Assembly (NCBI GenBank): GCA_022885665.1
Contig: JAGQDJ010000057.1
Location: 124,001 to 188,000 of the forward strand
Direction: 5' to 3'
DNA: 64,000 nucleotides
Source: Triops longicaudatus
Lineage: Eukaryota > Arthropoda > Branchiopoda > Notostraca > Triopsidae
Of the stretch, positions 37,690-50,142 are shown one piece after another. A program made the translations under genes and the position numbers. The notes under the pieces were generated by a model. That model was not told where the DNA came from and searched no databases. It saw only the letters and a list, made by a program, of their open reading frames with translations. Positions within the stretch are counted from its first letter, which is position 1. The number at the start of each line of letters is the position of its first letter.

Positions 37690-40295
37690 TAGTGGTGTGA
37701 CATTTCTCACTTTTGGATATAAAAAAGATGACAAGACAACAAAGAGACTTTCTACTTTTTCTGTGTATATCGTCAACCGGGTTTTCTTTTTTTAACTAAA
37801 AAAAGCGCTCTTTTTGATTTTCTTGTTTATTTCGGCGTAAACAAAAAGTTTTGAGTTTTGAGTACGGAGAAAACAAAAAGCTACTTAGTTATACATTACA
37901 GTGCAAAACCGAAAAAAAGCTGTTGACTTTTTATTTCTTGTATATGTTAGGATTTTATTTTTAAAGTACGTGTTCAAAGTTACTCCATGTAGGTACAACT
38001 TTGAACGTGAACAAGATATTGCTCGAGAAAAATTCAACAAAAACATTTTCGAAGAATTTTTTATCTTAATATTGTTAGAAAGAGTCAGGCAAAAATGCAT
38101 CACTGTTTTCCTTAAAGAAAGTTAGTACAGTTGTTTTATGGGAGATTATGAATGAAAAGAGAACAGCTGAAAAAGAGCAGATTAAGATTTAAAACTTAAA
38201 TTCCTTTTCGTATTAGCATTTCTTTGCACTTCCTACGGTTTCTGCTACTAAGACAATCATGTCTTTTTATAAGTGTCCGGCTTAAAATTTAATGCGCTTT
38301 TTCATCACAAATCGCGACTTTCCTTCCCGCAACGCACTCTTTTTCAAAAATTCATAAGCTATAACAGGGGAAAAGGGTCCGGCGTTCGCTGTATAACTTT
38401 GAACATCGAAATTGCTTGGAGAAGAAAGGCATTATTTTTTTTATTTTTATTTTGGTTGAGTATTTAACTAAGGTATCGAGCTTCTCAGAAATATGCATTT
38501 ATTGTTGAACGTTAACGGTATTTATGAGAAAGTTTAGCCTTTCAGAAAGTAGTGACTTGCGAAAAATCGGTTAGGCAACTTGGTGTAGACAATAGAAAAC
38601 CCTCAATAGATGTACAGTACTTCTCATTAAAAACGACCAAAATAAACCAGCTCCATGCTAACCGCACGCCAACTGTAACTCAAGAGTGGGTTACGGGTCA
38701 AAAGAGTGTGACAAAGCTTGGAGTGGGACACATTCACGCAACTGCCGTGGCGTTAGGTATAGGGGAGTTCGTTTGGGTCGTTTTAATTGAGAATTACTGT
38801 ATCTGCGGCTCGTTCTAAAGTGGTTGGCCGTCACTGGTCGTCCCAGTTGACACCATTGAAAGTCTCCATAATATACAGTGATCCTCTCATTTACGCGACA
38901 GATCGGTTCTGCGAAACTACCACGTGAACGAAAACGCGCAGCCTGAGCCATGTTTAACATGCGTAAGATAGGGAGACGTTCCATGCTCTCAGAAAGTTTA
39001 TTTTATTGAGTTAAAAGAAAGGCTAGCAAAACAATCTAATTTTAATGGCACGCATATATAAAGGGTTGTCGATTATATCTGAGCAGTTTTTAAACTGTTG
39101 CCCCACGGGAAGTTATTAAAGAATTTTGCAATGAACAGAAGTTAAATGCTGCCTATATGACCTGACTCGCTACAGCCGTTTTCTACTCTACTCCAGCTGG
39201 ACTGCTTTAGTGCTTCGAAATTTTGCTTTTTAGTGCCAAAATATTTAGCAAGATATATATTTTTGAGCTACATCGCCGTGTTTCGTATGATTTCTAGCAA
39301 TAATCACGTAAAACGAGACTATGTAAAGTGGGGAATTGTTGTACCAGACAAAGTTAAATTACGACTGTATTGTTTACTTCTTGGAATCTTTAAGTATTTT
39401 AACTATGCAATGTTGAAAAAATTTTGTCAAAAGTGTTAAAACTGGCGTTACACACTGAAGCTTTACCACCTAGAAGCCTTTAATTGTCGGTAATGCACCT
39501 ACAACTAATAGCTTCTTTAGTTTATATTTTCTAGTAACATATAGTCAGTTTTTATTTACAATAGCTAATTTTCTGATCGGATTATCGGAGTGCCGATTTT
39601 GAAAAGGTCCGCGAAAATTACAATAAGTCGTGATGACTCTCGAAGTTACTTCTACGAAGATTGTCTTAGTTAACACGTGTACTGTCCTATCTTTTTTTTC
39701 TCTGTCTCACTTCTATAAGGCCCTTTTTTCTAACACGTAATAGTGGTAGTCGATACTTCCACATTCTCTTCTGAAGCGCAGAGGCGAAAAGGATAAGCAA
39801 TAAGGCAACAATGAAAAATGCTTTAGTTTCGGCAAAGGCGGTGTTTCGAGTTCATTTTTCCCGCACGTGGTTGGGTCGGTCTGGCGCCGTGCAGAAATGT
39901 GTAAGTTTTCCCAACTAGGTGACTTACCTTGAAAGGGAAAAGTTGCTGCTACGCGGGGTCTTTTAAAACCGTTTGAACCATAAAGCGTGTGGTATTGCCA
40001 AGCAGTCCCTCTTGTTGCGCTGGTTGAGCTGGCTTTGGCATGGTAGTTGTTATTAGGCTAAACGATGACCTCCGACAGGTTTTTGCTTGGTCAAGGCAAA
40101 GAATGCGAAAGAGAGAGTGAAAAAAGTCCTCCGTAATACCTACAAGGCAACGCGGCCACTGTAATTAAAAGCAGATTCATCAAGTCTGTATCCATCCCCG
40201 TGGATTTGCCACTCGGAAAAAAACTTATTACTTTACAAAGTGTCACCCCCCTTGTTACAACCTCGGTACACCTCTGTGCCTCTGCGTACGTCTCT
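37690..40295. other. Intergenic DNA between divergent CPAP3 genes, no gene recognised
   Basis: AT-rich, with short overlapping frames at 37885-38125, 38273-38818 and 39233-39439 that show no domain. The block 38690-38980 is less AT-rich. It may hold regulatory sequence for gene A. Confidence 0.35.
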
Positions 40296-40300
40296 GTGTG

Positions 40301-40308
40301 TATAAAAA
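40301..40308 (+). promoter_or_regulatory. TATA box of CPAP3 gene A
   Basis: tataaaaa 64 bases before the start codon. An initiator-like ttagtcc about 33 bases downstream (40334-40340) fits a transcription start near 40335. Confidence 0.65.
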
Positions 40309-40364
40309 GGCTTGTGGCACACTCCGAGTTACGTTAGTCCATAGCCTCGACTACAACATTGACC

Positions 40365-42726
40365 ATGGCTACTTCATTCCGAATATTCGCTACTTTCTGC
40401 GCTTTAGTGGGCTTCAGAGCATACACTGGTAAGTACACGGCAAACTCAATATACTTTTTTTGCCCGCTTTAGCAGTTTTTAAGCGTTCAAGGTGTTCATT
40501 TGTAGAAGCAGCGTCCATTAAGTCCGACACCGAGTGTGAAATGAGCAAAGTGCCGTTTTTTATCCCTGATCCGGTTTTCTGTGATCGATTTGTGATTTGC
40601 GAAAAAGGAGTGCCAGTACCAGGACAATGTGACGACGGATTATTGTTCGATGTCGAAAAAAGCAAGTGTGACATGCCACATACCATCAACTGTGGAAATC
40701 GCACTCGTGTCCGTAAGTTATATTTTTCTTGTAATAGGATCACTATAGCAAAAATGCAAAATTAGAACAGTAAAAGATTATTAACGAACAATACTGAAAA
40801 AGTAAAACCGAATACGAAGAACATAAAATTGAACTAGAACTGTAAAGAAATTGGAAAACGAAAGGAAAAGTTTTAGAAAGAATTTTTTGAATAATTTAAC
40901 AATGTAAATAGGAGAAGAACGGACGACCTGGAAATCGTAAAAGTTGTTTAAATTCTCCAGAAAATGTAAATACATAAATATAAACAAGTATATTTAGCTT
41001 ACAGTATTATATTTTGTTATTTTTATTCTACTTATCAATTTATAATAGTTCATTAATTAATTATTTTGTAACATTTCGTACAGAGGATGCCAAGCCAACC
41101 TTGAATTGCCCTAGACGCAACGGCATGTTTCCAGTGGGCGGAACTTGCGACCAGTTTTTCCATTGTACGGACGGATTGTACACGCTAATTACCTGTCCAC
41201 CGGGTGTCATTTTCGAGCCTAAAGTAGGCGCTTGCGTCCACGCTGACCAAGCAGATCGCCCAAACTGCAGCGCTACAAGTAATGTCAATTTTTATCTGAC
41301 AGTTAAATAAAGTTTCAATACTACAAATCATCCCCTATTAGCAAAGAAATCCTCGATTGACAAAACAAACTTATTTTTCGTATATAGTTTTTTATTAAAT
41401 ACACTTTCATTATGAAATTAGCTTATTTAATTATATTGACTTAGCTGTGTTTTCCTTAAAACGAATTTATAGAAGCTGAGTAATTTAATTTCAGTTTCTG
41501 ATTCACGGAGAAAATAACTGAAAAATTTTTCAAGTAATAGATTAATCTCTATAAACAAAGTTTATTAAATTTTCTATCTGAAATCTATAATTAAAATATA
41601 AATTCTGGTTGTTTTATTTAACAAACTTTACAGTTTTTCATTTAAATGAAATTACCAATATTGCACTTATTTTTTAATACGTTTCATGTTCTAAAAAAAA
41701 CGTAAATAAGAATAATTAATTGGTTTCTGAATTTTAGCTGTGTTGGATTTCGTTTGCCCCAACGTGAATCACCGGTTTAAGCCTCTGAAGTTCGGTGACC
41801 ATGATCGTCTACCTCACCCTAATGATTGTCGCATGTTTTATATGTGTTTACTGACCGGAAATCCCCGCTTGGGCGGTTGTGCCGTAGGAACCGTCTTTAA
41901 TCCCAAGAATGGACGCTGTGACAAACCGAAGAACGTCCCTGGATGGTAACACAACAACTATCTCCTATTTTGTCTAACTTTTTTATACTTTCCTATTCAT
42001 TTTTCTTACTTACTTTCGCTTTCTATTTTTTTCTATTGTTAACCTCAAGTTTTCCTTGTAACCTTGTACAGTAGAATCGTACTGAAACGAAACCGCCGCG
42101 AACAGGTAGAACCGTTCGGTTTATCCGAAGTTCGTTAAATCAGACGTTTTCCATCCATTCACGTAATTCAATACCCTAAAATACGTCCACTGTAACCAGA
42201 TTCTACTGATTAACAAGATTATAACGATTCTACCACATTGTTACAGATTTTATTACGAAGGGTAAAAAATACTGAAAGCTTATTAGCTTATTAGCTTATT
42301 AGCTTTTAATATTTCGTATTCCTGTTAAGCATGTACCAATCTAACCTCTTGTGTATTGAAAAATTTATTGTTTACTTATCTAAAGCATTTGTTTGATTAA
42401 CTACTTGTTTTTATTTAAACATTCTAAGTGAAACACTTCCTTTCTTTACGTTTATTTGGGCTATGACTGGATTTCTTATGTTTTTTTTTTGTTTTTTTTT
42501 TTTACTTTTCTTTGTCAGTGAAACCTATTATGGTGAAGAAGATGACGACGATGACGAAGTTGCAACTCCCAAACCGAAAAATCCGACAAAGAAGGTTACC
42601 ACAACTACTACCACCACCACTGCCACTCCTGAAGAAGACGATGCTACCATGGAAGATACTGTGAAAGGCAATTCTGGGTTAAGCCTACGCAAGCCTTTTC
42701 CTTCCAGAAATCGCATTTCCTCTTAA
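40365..42726 (+). CDS. Obstructor/CPAP3 chitin-binding protein with acidic/Thr-rich tail (gene A)
   Basis: Secreted protein expected to bind chitin in cuticle or a related matrix. Exons: 40365-40428 (MATSFRIFATFCALVGF..., signal peptide), 40506-40712 (domain 1), 41084-41278 (domain 2), 41738-41945 (domain 3), 42519-42726 (tail). Phases 1, 1, 1 and 2 agree throughout, giving 293 residues. Each domain has the six-cysteine peritrophin-A pattern; the last cysteine of domain 3 comes from a TG|T codon split by the final intron, giving VPGCETYYG. The tail is unusual: EEDDDDDE, then a run of eight threonines, then EEDD, ending basic (SLRKPFPSRNRISS). Usual family members are about 230-260 residues, so the tail adds length. 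TATA box at 40301. Tandem with gene B. Confidence 0.93.
42069..42208. mobile_element. 140-bp Tigger/pogo-like MITE in intron 4 of gene A
   Basis: Perfect 10-bp inverted ends CAGTAGAATC at 42069-42078 and GATTCTACTG at 42199-42208. The left flank is TA but the right flank is AT, so the target duplication is changed or absent. Same ends as the element at 18311. Confidence 0.55.
42277..42306. repeat. Short tandem repeat, unit ttagctta
   Basis: Three to four copies of an 8-9 bp unit (agcttatt) in intron 4 of gene A. Confidence 0.6.
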
Positions 42727-42729
42727 CGA

Positions 42730-43345
42730 GCGCCTTGTATGTTTTTATGTGTGTTTTGGTGTGTATTCCAAGTAATGACAAGTGTTTTTGATATGCCAGA
42801 AATGCTATAAAGCGACGTCAGTACATGAAATGTGTCTCCTATGGTGTTGTATTTGTTATAGTTAAAAAAACTAAGATATTTCACTTAAGTTGTGTTTTAA
42901 ACGTTAGTTATGTTGTGTATTGTGTTGTTATTATGAGATGCTTTTTTGCATGTCAAGGACGGTATTTTATAGCCAGAAGGTAGCGAAGACACTTTTAAAG
43001 GCTTCCTTTCTCCCTTTGAAAAGACAGCGGTATAATTTCTCGTTTGTCGGATCAGCCAAGGACTTCAACTTTTACTTTCACGTGCCATGATGAAAGAGAG
43101 AGGCAGTGAAGCAGAGATGTTTCAGGTAAAGGTGACGGGAAGGGACGAGCACAGGTGCATTTGAGATGGTTTTTGGGCATTAAGGTGTGCTTAGCTCCAC
43201 CTCCTCGCTTTGAAAGCCTTGTTTCAACTTTCAATCGTCTTCCAAAAATCCATATAGACGTCGGGAGACATACTCATCCCGCTTACTTTCACTGTGACTG
43301 AGCAGAGAAGGCAAACCTAATTGCTGTGAGTGCAAAGTGTTCAGC
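42730..43345. other. Spacer between CPAP3 genes A and B
   Basis: 619 bases from the gene A stop to the gene B ATG. It should hold the 3' UTR of A and the promoter of B. A weak TATA-like ccatatagac lies near 43250 and an initiator-like ttcactgt near 43288. No clear AATAAA seen. Confidence 0.35.
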
Positions 43346-45610
43346 ATGCTACGCGTGATTTTGGTAACGTGCCTAATTAATTTGGCCGGATTAGGTAAGT
43401 CACACGCTTCCTAAATTGATCGTGTCAACAAATGTGGAGCAATTGATACTTATTATTGTCGTGTTATGTTGACACAATCGGGCTATCTTACTTAGAGCCA
43501 AAATATGTCAGAATTATGTGCAATGTGCCAAAAGAAAGTGCGAGAAAAGGAAAGTTTCAATTGTTACAGCTACACACATTACATCAGGACTTACAAGAAT
43601 GTGAAATTTAATAAATTCTTCGCCATGCTGAAACTTAAACATAAACATCCATTGTCACAAAACATTTACAATGAACTCCAGAAAAATTATGTTGAAATTA
43701 CTTCACTGTTGTGAACAATCAATGTTGGGCAAAACTTTTCAGTTATGGGCATAATTTTCCCGAAATCTTCGCTAATGGAAGCTCCAAACGCTAATCTTTC
43801 ATTGTTACAAGCAAGTAATTTACGAAAACTTCGAAGGAAACTGGTCCACCCTTCGTATTAAAATAACTATTTAGAGCAAAGTAGTTCAGAAGAAATCACA
43901 ACAATGACTCACCTTTGATCAGAATTAGTTCGCTTTCGCTAACAAAGTGTGCTGGATGACACTGCGCCATTCTCGCTGTTGATTTTTTATTTAACAATAA
44001 GCCTTTGATACATTCTCTGTTAAGCGAAGACTAAAACGCTAAACATTCATTATTAGTAGCAAAGCTAACAACTAAAAACTAAAATATCGTTGAGCCATTA
44101 ATGTGTTCACAAAAATTAGCTTTTTGCAAACAAATTCACAATTTTTTCATGATGAACTTATTTCAGTGCTGCAGACATCGAATGTTTTGAGCCACTGAGA
44201 AGCTTGTGCAATTGAAAACGTTCGAATTTCGCCGAAGTCCAATGGATGAGGAACAATGGAGGAGGGGCATGCATGCTCTACGTTACACGACGAATGTCAC
44301 GTAGCCGCGCCCCTCCTGTTAAGCAACCCGTGACGGACTCGAATGAAAAACATTCTTTGTTGCAAGTTAGGTTAGCATAGGTTAGCTTGCTTAGGTTTAG
44401 TTAAGTTATGCTCATTAGGTTAGGTTTGGTTTCGGTTAAGCTTAGTTAGGTTATATTCCTTTAGTTAAATTTACTTAGATTGTTATTTTAGTGTAGATTA
44501 GCTTCGTTAGGTTAGGTTAAACAGTGTTTTGTTAACCAGGTTAAAGTTCGTTTACCAAAAAATGAGTTCTAAACAATCAAAAACCGAGATGTTATAATTA
44601 CAAAGTAACAAATTATGCAAGTTCAGTAACAATAAACTGTTCGTTTATTGAATTTTAGCATGGGGACAATGTCCTGCCCCCAACGGTTACTTCCCTGACG
44701 CTCGTCAATGTGATAAGTATATCGAATGTCGCGATGGGATTGCCACCGAGCAGCTTTGCGGAGATGGATTGTTGTTCAACGAGAAAGCAGCGCCATTCCG
44801 TTTCGCTTGCGACTATCCGGTAGATGTCGACTGTGGCAGCCGCACTTTGCAACGTATGACGAATTAAAAAGAAATATTTTTCTTCCACTTTTATTTTGTG
44901 AAGACTACATTCGTCACATCGTCCAGGGGTTTGCACTAAACGTCGTATTGTCTTATCTCAACAGAGCAACCGCAACCAACCGGCAATTGCCCGCGACAAT
45001 GGGGCCTGTTTCCATTAGGTGATCGTACGCAATGCGGCCAATTCTTATCCTGTGTTGCTGGTCGTGAGTATGTGTTCAATTGCCCAGAAGGCTTGGCTTT
45101 TAGCACCCAGACTTTGCGCTGTGAATGGCCCGATGAGGCTGAAAACTGCGACGCAGAAGGTAAAAATAATAAAGAGTTTTTTTCTATCTTTATTTTAAAA
45201 AAATACTGCAGATATAAAGAAAAAAATGTAAATAATACTAAAAACATTTACGCACTGTTGCTAAGCTTTTATTTTTATCTAGCATTCTTGGGTTTCCGTT
45301 GTCCGGCTGCTGCCAGTCAAGTAGGACTTTTGCCTGCTGGCAATCCTCGTTACGCTCATCCATCCGATTGCCGCCGATTTTTCACTTGTGTGAATGGGAT
45401 TCGCCCACGTTTGAATGTGTGTCCCGAAGGACAAGTATTTAATCCCGAGGCTTCTCTGTGCGACGATCCTGCCCTCGTACGGGGATGGTAAGATATGAAT
45501 ATTCCGTAGAGACACCTTGTGAGTGCTTATAATTTTTTAAAATTGGTTTTGTCTTCCGCAGTGAGAATTATTACCCGCCGAGTTTGAAGAACGCCCTGAA
45601 CGCCTTATAG
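43346..45610 (+). CDS. Obstructor/CPAP3 chitin-binding protein (gene B)
   Basis: Secreted three-domain chitin-binding protein of canonical size, 230 residues. Exons: 43346-43394 (signal peptide MLRVILVTCLINLAGLG), 44659-44853 (domain 1), 44965-45159 (domain 2), 45283-45487 (domain 3), 45562-45610 (tail). Phases 1, 1, 1 and 2 agree at all junctions, the same plan as gene A. Domain 1 holds CPAPNGYFPDARQC and domain 2 CPRQWGLFPLGDRTQC. Domain 3 ends in a split TG|T codon giving VRGCENYYPP, the C-ENYY form typical of obstructor C-termini. The stop is TAG at 45608. Unlike gene A it has no acidic/Thr tail. 619 bp downstream of gene A, so a tandem duplication is likely. Confidence 0.94.
44261..44316. 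repeat. GC-rich stem-loop in intron 1 of gene B
   Basis: Outer arms ggaggggc (44261-44268) and gcccctcc (44309-44316) enclose inner arms ctacgt (44278-44283) and acgtag (44299-44304). It stands out from the AT-rich intron. Confidence 0.5.
44355..44545. repeat. Degenerate TTAGG-type tract in intron 1 of gene B
   Basis: ttaggttag, gcttaggttta and aggttaggttt words on plus. Confidence 0.6.
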
Positions 45611-45619
45611 ATACAAATA

Positions 45620-47580
45620 CTGAGTAAATTATTTTAAATGAAAAGCATTTATGTAACTCTGGAGGCCGAGCTCTCGTCAATACTTTTGTCTTTTACAAAA
45701 GCAGAATCTGGGATGCACTTTGGAATAACTAATTTTTACGTAAGCTATTTTGGAAAGAAAAGTTGGCTGTATATTGAGAAAATATAAAGTCACAAGCAAA
45801 AGCGGCTTATCTCGTTGCATTTTTGTAGAAATAGTTTTCTTTATTTTTAACTTATACTTTCGTCTTCACAAGAGGAAGCCAGGAAACCATGTCGGTAAAA
45901 AAGACAGATTTTCAGAATATTTTTCATTTCCTCGTTTTTGCGTAGGAAGTTGAATATACGTAAAGCTGCTTTTACATGACATGAAAAGCGGTGAGTAATC
46001 GTGAAAATACGAAGGGAGTTCAGTAGTTAAATAAATTAAAAAAGTGAAGAATTTTCCTCAGTAAATTGCGACAAGACTTTAAAAGACGCGACTTGTGATC
46101 AGAATTTTGCCTGTTTTCCTGGCATAGGCTGCCATGTTGGCAAAGAAAGCGGAAAAGGAAGAGAAAGACATCTTAACAGCATCTTAGTCAGCATAACTTC
46201 AGCAGCAAACAAAAAAAAGACCAAAAAAAAGAAAAGAAGAAACATCGAACGAAAAATAAAATGAGTGAAAATATCCTACTAGGGTGGCGGTCTCACTGTG
46301 TGGGAAGTAAAACCCAAGAAATAGTTTCTAAGGAAGTAGTACCATGGTAATAAACGCCACCGGCCCCATCTACCTTACTTACCAAGGTAATTGCAGATTA
46401 AACGATAGCTACACCATATCGATATTTAGCGCTAGCTTCAAACAGATGGAACACGGATTTATATTTTTCTTCTTTATCTCACGATTAATGAAATGCATGT
46501 TAATTATTACATCAGTCTAGAAGATCTTTGTAACAAATAATTACAATAGGTAAAATCTCTGTATTTCCTCAGAGGTATTGTATAACGCTTCTTTAAGTCT
46601 TACAAATCTTCAACCGAAAATTGCGCGATCGCGGCTCGTCGTCATGACCTTGGTCAAGCGCAAATCCCTACACCTTCTTAATGGGAATTGGGAGAGCGGT
46701 CACACTGCGAGGGTGACCCTCCCAAATGCGAACAACCCGCGTATTCGTGTAGGCTTTCATGGGAAATTAAGATGGTACTTTCAACCTAAAAAAGAGCAGG
46801 GTTTCTATTGCCTGACATTTCGCATGGTTTTAGTCTATTTTGGTGTGCTTGTTCCTTTACTTCACGTCTGTGAATAAAATGATTCAGTAAAAAGTCTAAG
46901 TGTCTATCATTCCTCTAGATAACTTATTGCACCCTTTGCGTTAGGTTCTGTTGTGAGCAGTCTTCTCAATTCTTTCATAATCTATGTAATATTTATTTGA
47001 GAAAATGTAGCAAACAAAAGAGAAGTCATTTGAGTAAGTAAAAAATGTTACGAAAAGTTATTTTAAATGTTATTAATCGCTTATGAAGAACGGGAAGCTT
47101 GATTTCAACTTACATCTCTTTATTTATGGCAGAATACCATGCATTCAGTATTTTCTTTTGCTGAAGGGCATTGGCAAGTAGCACACTTACAAAAAGTACA
47201 CGTATATTAGACTTTTTAAAGATTGGTTTCAGACGAACACTCTAAGACGTAAGATTTGAAGACATTAGCACAAGAAACGAATGTTTATTAGTTTAAGAAA
47301 ATATATGTCGTGAAAACGTCCCTAAGATGTAAAGAAAATGATGAAAATACATCTATTACAGCCCATTATGTCACGTTAAATATGCGTCTATTATACGTTG
47401 CTTATACGTAATTAGAAGGAATCAAATTAATCCAAGTTTTCTTCTGTAATGTGATTCGCAGAGTTTGACACAGCGATGTATGCGCTTAATCGACGGGTGA
47501 TATTAATTCCAAGTCTAACACGATTAATAGTTTGGTCTTCCAGTGGAAACGCGTGCTGTATTCCCACGTGCTACGGTTAA
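45620..47580. other. Intergenic DNA, no gene recognised
   Basis: AT-rich. A plus frame at 46578-46877 has no recognisable domain. The segment 47350-47425 is related to 59665-59745. Confidence 0.35.
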
Positions 47581-47589
47581 CGCAACACC

Positions 47590-47800
47590 ACTGTTAGGTT
47601 AGCAGTCGAAAAACAATCTGACTTAAGTCAGTTAACTTAAGTTAGTTAACAGGAGTTAGTTACTTTGAGTTAGTTAGCTTGAGCTAGTTAATTGGGTTAG
47701 CAAACATGAGTTAGTTAATGTGATTTAGTTAATGAGTTATTTACAATGCGTTTGTTAGCATGAGCTAATTGATGTGAGTTTGTTAACTTGAGTTGGTTTA
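47590..47800. repeat. Degenerate tandem array of gagttagttaac-type units
   Basis: About ten to twelve imperfect units (gttagttaacttgagttag and variants), spaced roughly 14-20 bp, on plus. Distinct from the plain TTAGG-type tracts because the ttgagttagtt word dominates. Confidence 0.65.
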
Positions 47801-49055
47801 TGACATCAATTGTGCTTTTAAGTAGGCTGTCAAGATACGGAAGTTCGGATCACGCACCACGGATGATGATCCGGAAATTGTAGTCGGGAACATGAGTCAC
47901 GATCCGCGCTTGTGGCTTCAGATCATATCCGCGATCCGGACAAAATGTGTCCATCACTTCAGTCAAGTTCATTTGAAGAGTTTCACATGAAACATCAACG
48001 TGTACAAGATTCTACTTGACCACTTATGTTTTCGGTATATTTAACGTCTATTTCAGGTTTGAAATTCGACTGTTTTACGTTTGTTAATAGACGTCCATTT
48101 CAAGACGCCCAGACTTCTAATGTGTGTCTTTTAGATGTGCCTGTTCTACTTGATTTGGGCAATCGAGTAGTCTACATAAAAATGTCTGTGTCATGACCAA
48201 TTATACCATGTGAGTCGCGTAAGCCAATGTTGCCCAAGGTATGCGCCGCGGCCCACAAGTGGGTCGCCACCAGTTAGGAAGTGGGCCGTGCTGAGACCGG
48301 CATGCCAAGCTTTTATGTATTTAAATTCGCTTTGTACCAGAAGCATTATCTCCTGAGCTTGTCCACGATTAGGTAGCCTAGACTGGGATCAGTGAACTAC
48401 ACATCCCCAGGCTTTTCTTTCGCGAACCGGTGCAAATCGGCGTTGCCGTTTTAATCATCCTATTATTGTATTAGCGGACAGCCTGAGCACATAATGAGTG
48501 GTAAACAAAAAGCTTTCGAGTATTCTTTAAGAAAAGGGAAATGACCAATGGTGTGGCAACATCAGCTGTCTAGGACTGCTAACAAAAATAAAGCTGCTGT
48601 TAGGAAATATAGAATTTCTTAAAGTATGGTTTCTGTTTAGACTGAAGTCGTCTAGTGAAAAGTTTGGGGCCAATCCTCAATGGCGGGGGTCCCGCTGGGA
48701 CGCCGCGCAGTGGTACCGAGCCCACACAATCTCTCCTTTTCCGGTTAATTGTGAAAATGTCGAGAGTATAAGTTGGGGTTGACATGACATGGTAAGAATG
48801 AGGGATATTACATTCTATAAATCAAATATATTTTCTTTTGTACTTTCTTCTGTTCTTGCGACATATTTCCCGTCTTCTAATCCCGTTCCTTATTCTGACT
48901 TACGATTTTCGTTCGAGTGCATTGCTGTTGTTGTTGTTGGTCTGTTTAAAGTCGCAACTGTGCCATCTAACGGGCACATTATCGACTTTTCTGACCGTTT
49001 AATTTTTCTGATGATTGGCAAAAAGGTAACATCCTTTCACTCTATATAATATCAG
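47801..49055. other. Intergenic DNA with possible hAT-like remnant
   Basis: The segment 48224-48300 (atgttgcccaaggtatgcgc ... cccacaagtgggtcgcc) resembles the ends of hAT-type elements found in many animals. Downstream to about 48780 is a less AT-rich block without an intact frame. No host gene seen. Confidence 0.3.
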
Positions 49056-49890
49056 AACTAATCCTACATAATCCTACATAATATAATCTATATACTTTCT
49101 AGTGTTCTTATTTTTAGTAGTGTAAAGAAGGAAAACAGACTTACACCACTTCTATCAGTTTAGTATCTTTAATATAGTCTACTAGCCAGTTTCTTAACTT
49201 ATACTGTTTTTCCGGTTCAATTTTCCCTAAACCTATTACATTGGCCATGTTAAAGATTACTCCTATCCGTTCTACTCTACTCCTCCATTTTTCTCTTTCT
49301 GATCCGTATGCTGCGCAATATAGTAACCTGTGTTCCACTGTGTCTGTATGCTCCCTACAATTTTCGCAAATATCTGTGTCTTTAAGATTGAATCTCTTCA
49401 TCCACCATCCTACCTTTGCATGTTTGCTTCTCATTCTTAAAAGCGCTACGACTACTCTTCTATTCGGGTGTTCTAGCCATGGTTGCGGTTTGAGAGTACT
49501 GGCTGCTTGTACTAATTCTTGTTCAGTTTGGAGTTTTAGTGTTCTTAAAATTCTTTTTTCGTTCTTTTCTTTAAAAAGTGACATTATTTCTTCTGTTGTT
49601 AATCTTCTAGTTATAGTATTTTCTGATCCTTTTCCCTGCTTTGCTGCTAAATCTGCCTTTTCATTACCCTTAAAACCCTCGTGTCCTGGTACCCATTGTA
49701 TAGCTACATCTTTCCCTTGAGTTTTGAGAGTGCATTGCTGGGTTGCTACTTCAGTTGACACTATGGTACTGGTCCAGATCTCTAGGTGGACACTATCCCG
49801 TCGGGAAATTGCTCCATATAGTTTCACCTCGTAAGGTCTCCGACCAATTTGTCGGAGGACAGTGCCGTCGTCTTTCCACAACTTTTCCAC
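49056..49890 (-). mobile_element. 5'-truncated non-LTR retrotransposon: RNase H end and C-terminal zinc finger
   Basis: A 249-codon minus frame (49890-49141). From about residue 60 it carries the last part of an RNase H domain (IQWVPGHEGFKGNEKADLAA, including the conserved H and D region), then a linker and a CENC...H...C zinc-binding motif, as at the C-terminus of Jockey/I-type pol proteins. The reverse transcriptase and the first half of RNase H are missing. The first 55 or so residues do not look like RNase H and may come from a junction or another sequence. Downstream of the stop, two tandem copies of aatcctacat at about 49060-49080 may be the 3' tail. Dead copy; catalytic acids of the RNase H N-terminal half are absent. 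Confidence 0.75.
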
Positions 49891-50142
49891 AGAGGAATTT
49901 GGACTAGGACCATCGCGCCAAAGTGACGCGGCATCACCCGTTTGAAGTTACAGGTTTGAACTTCGCCGTATGTCATTAATGACAGTGCGGAAACGAATGC
50001 AGAAATAAAGTTCGTTTAAACCGACTAGCTCTTGGAATCTCACACCGATCTTGTCAAGTCCCATAGCAACAAATTTTTTAAGCTTGAGTAGGACGAGTTT
50101 TTTAAGTAATATTTTTAAAATTATAGGAATGGTACCATTCGA

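Noticed and set aside
41738..41949. Stop codon (TGG-TAA) directly after chitin-binding domain 3 of gene A
   Set aside because: It is intronic. Splicing TG|T gives the expected last cysteine; the same holds for gene B.
49241..49720. 159-codon plus-strand frame
   Set aside because: Antisense shadow of the RNase H fragment, with no domain of its own.
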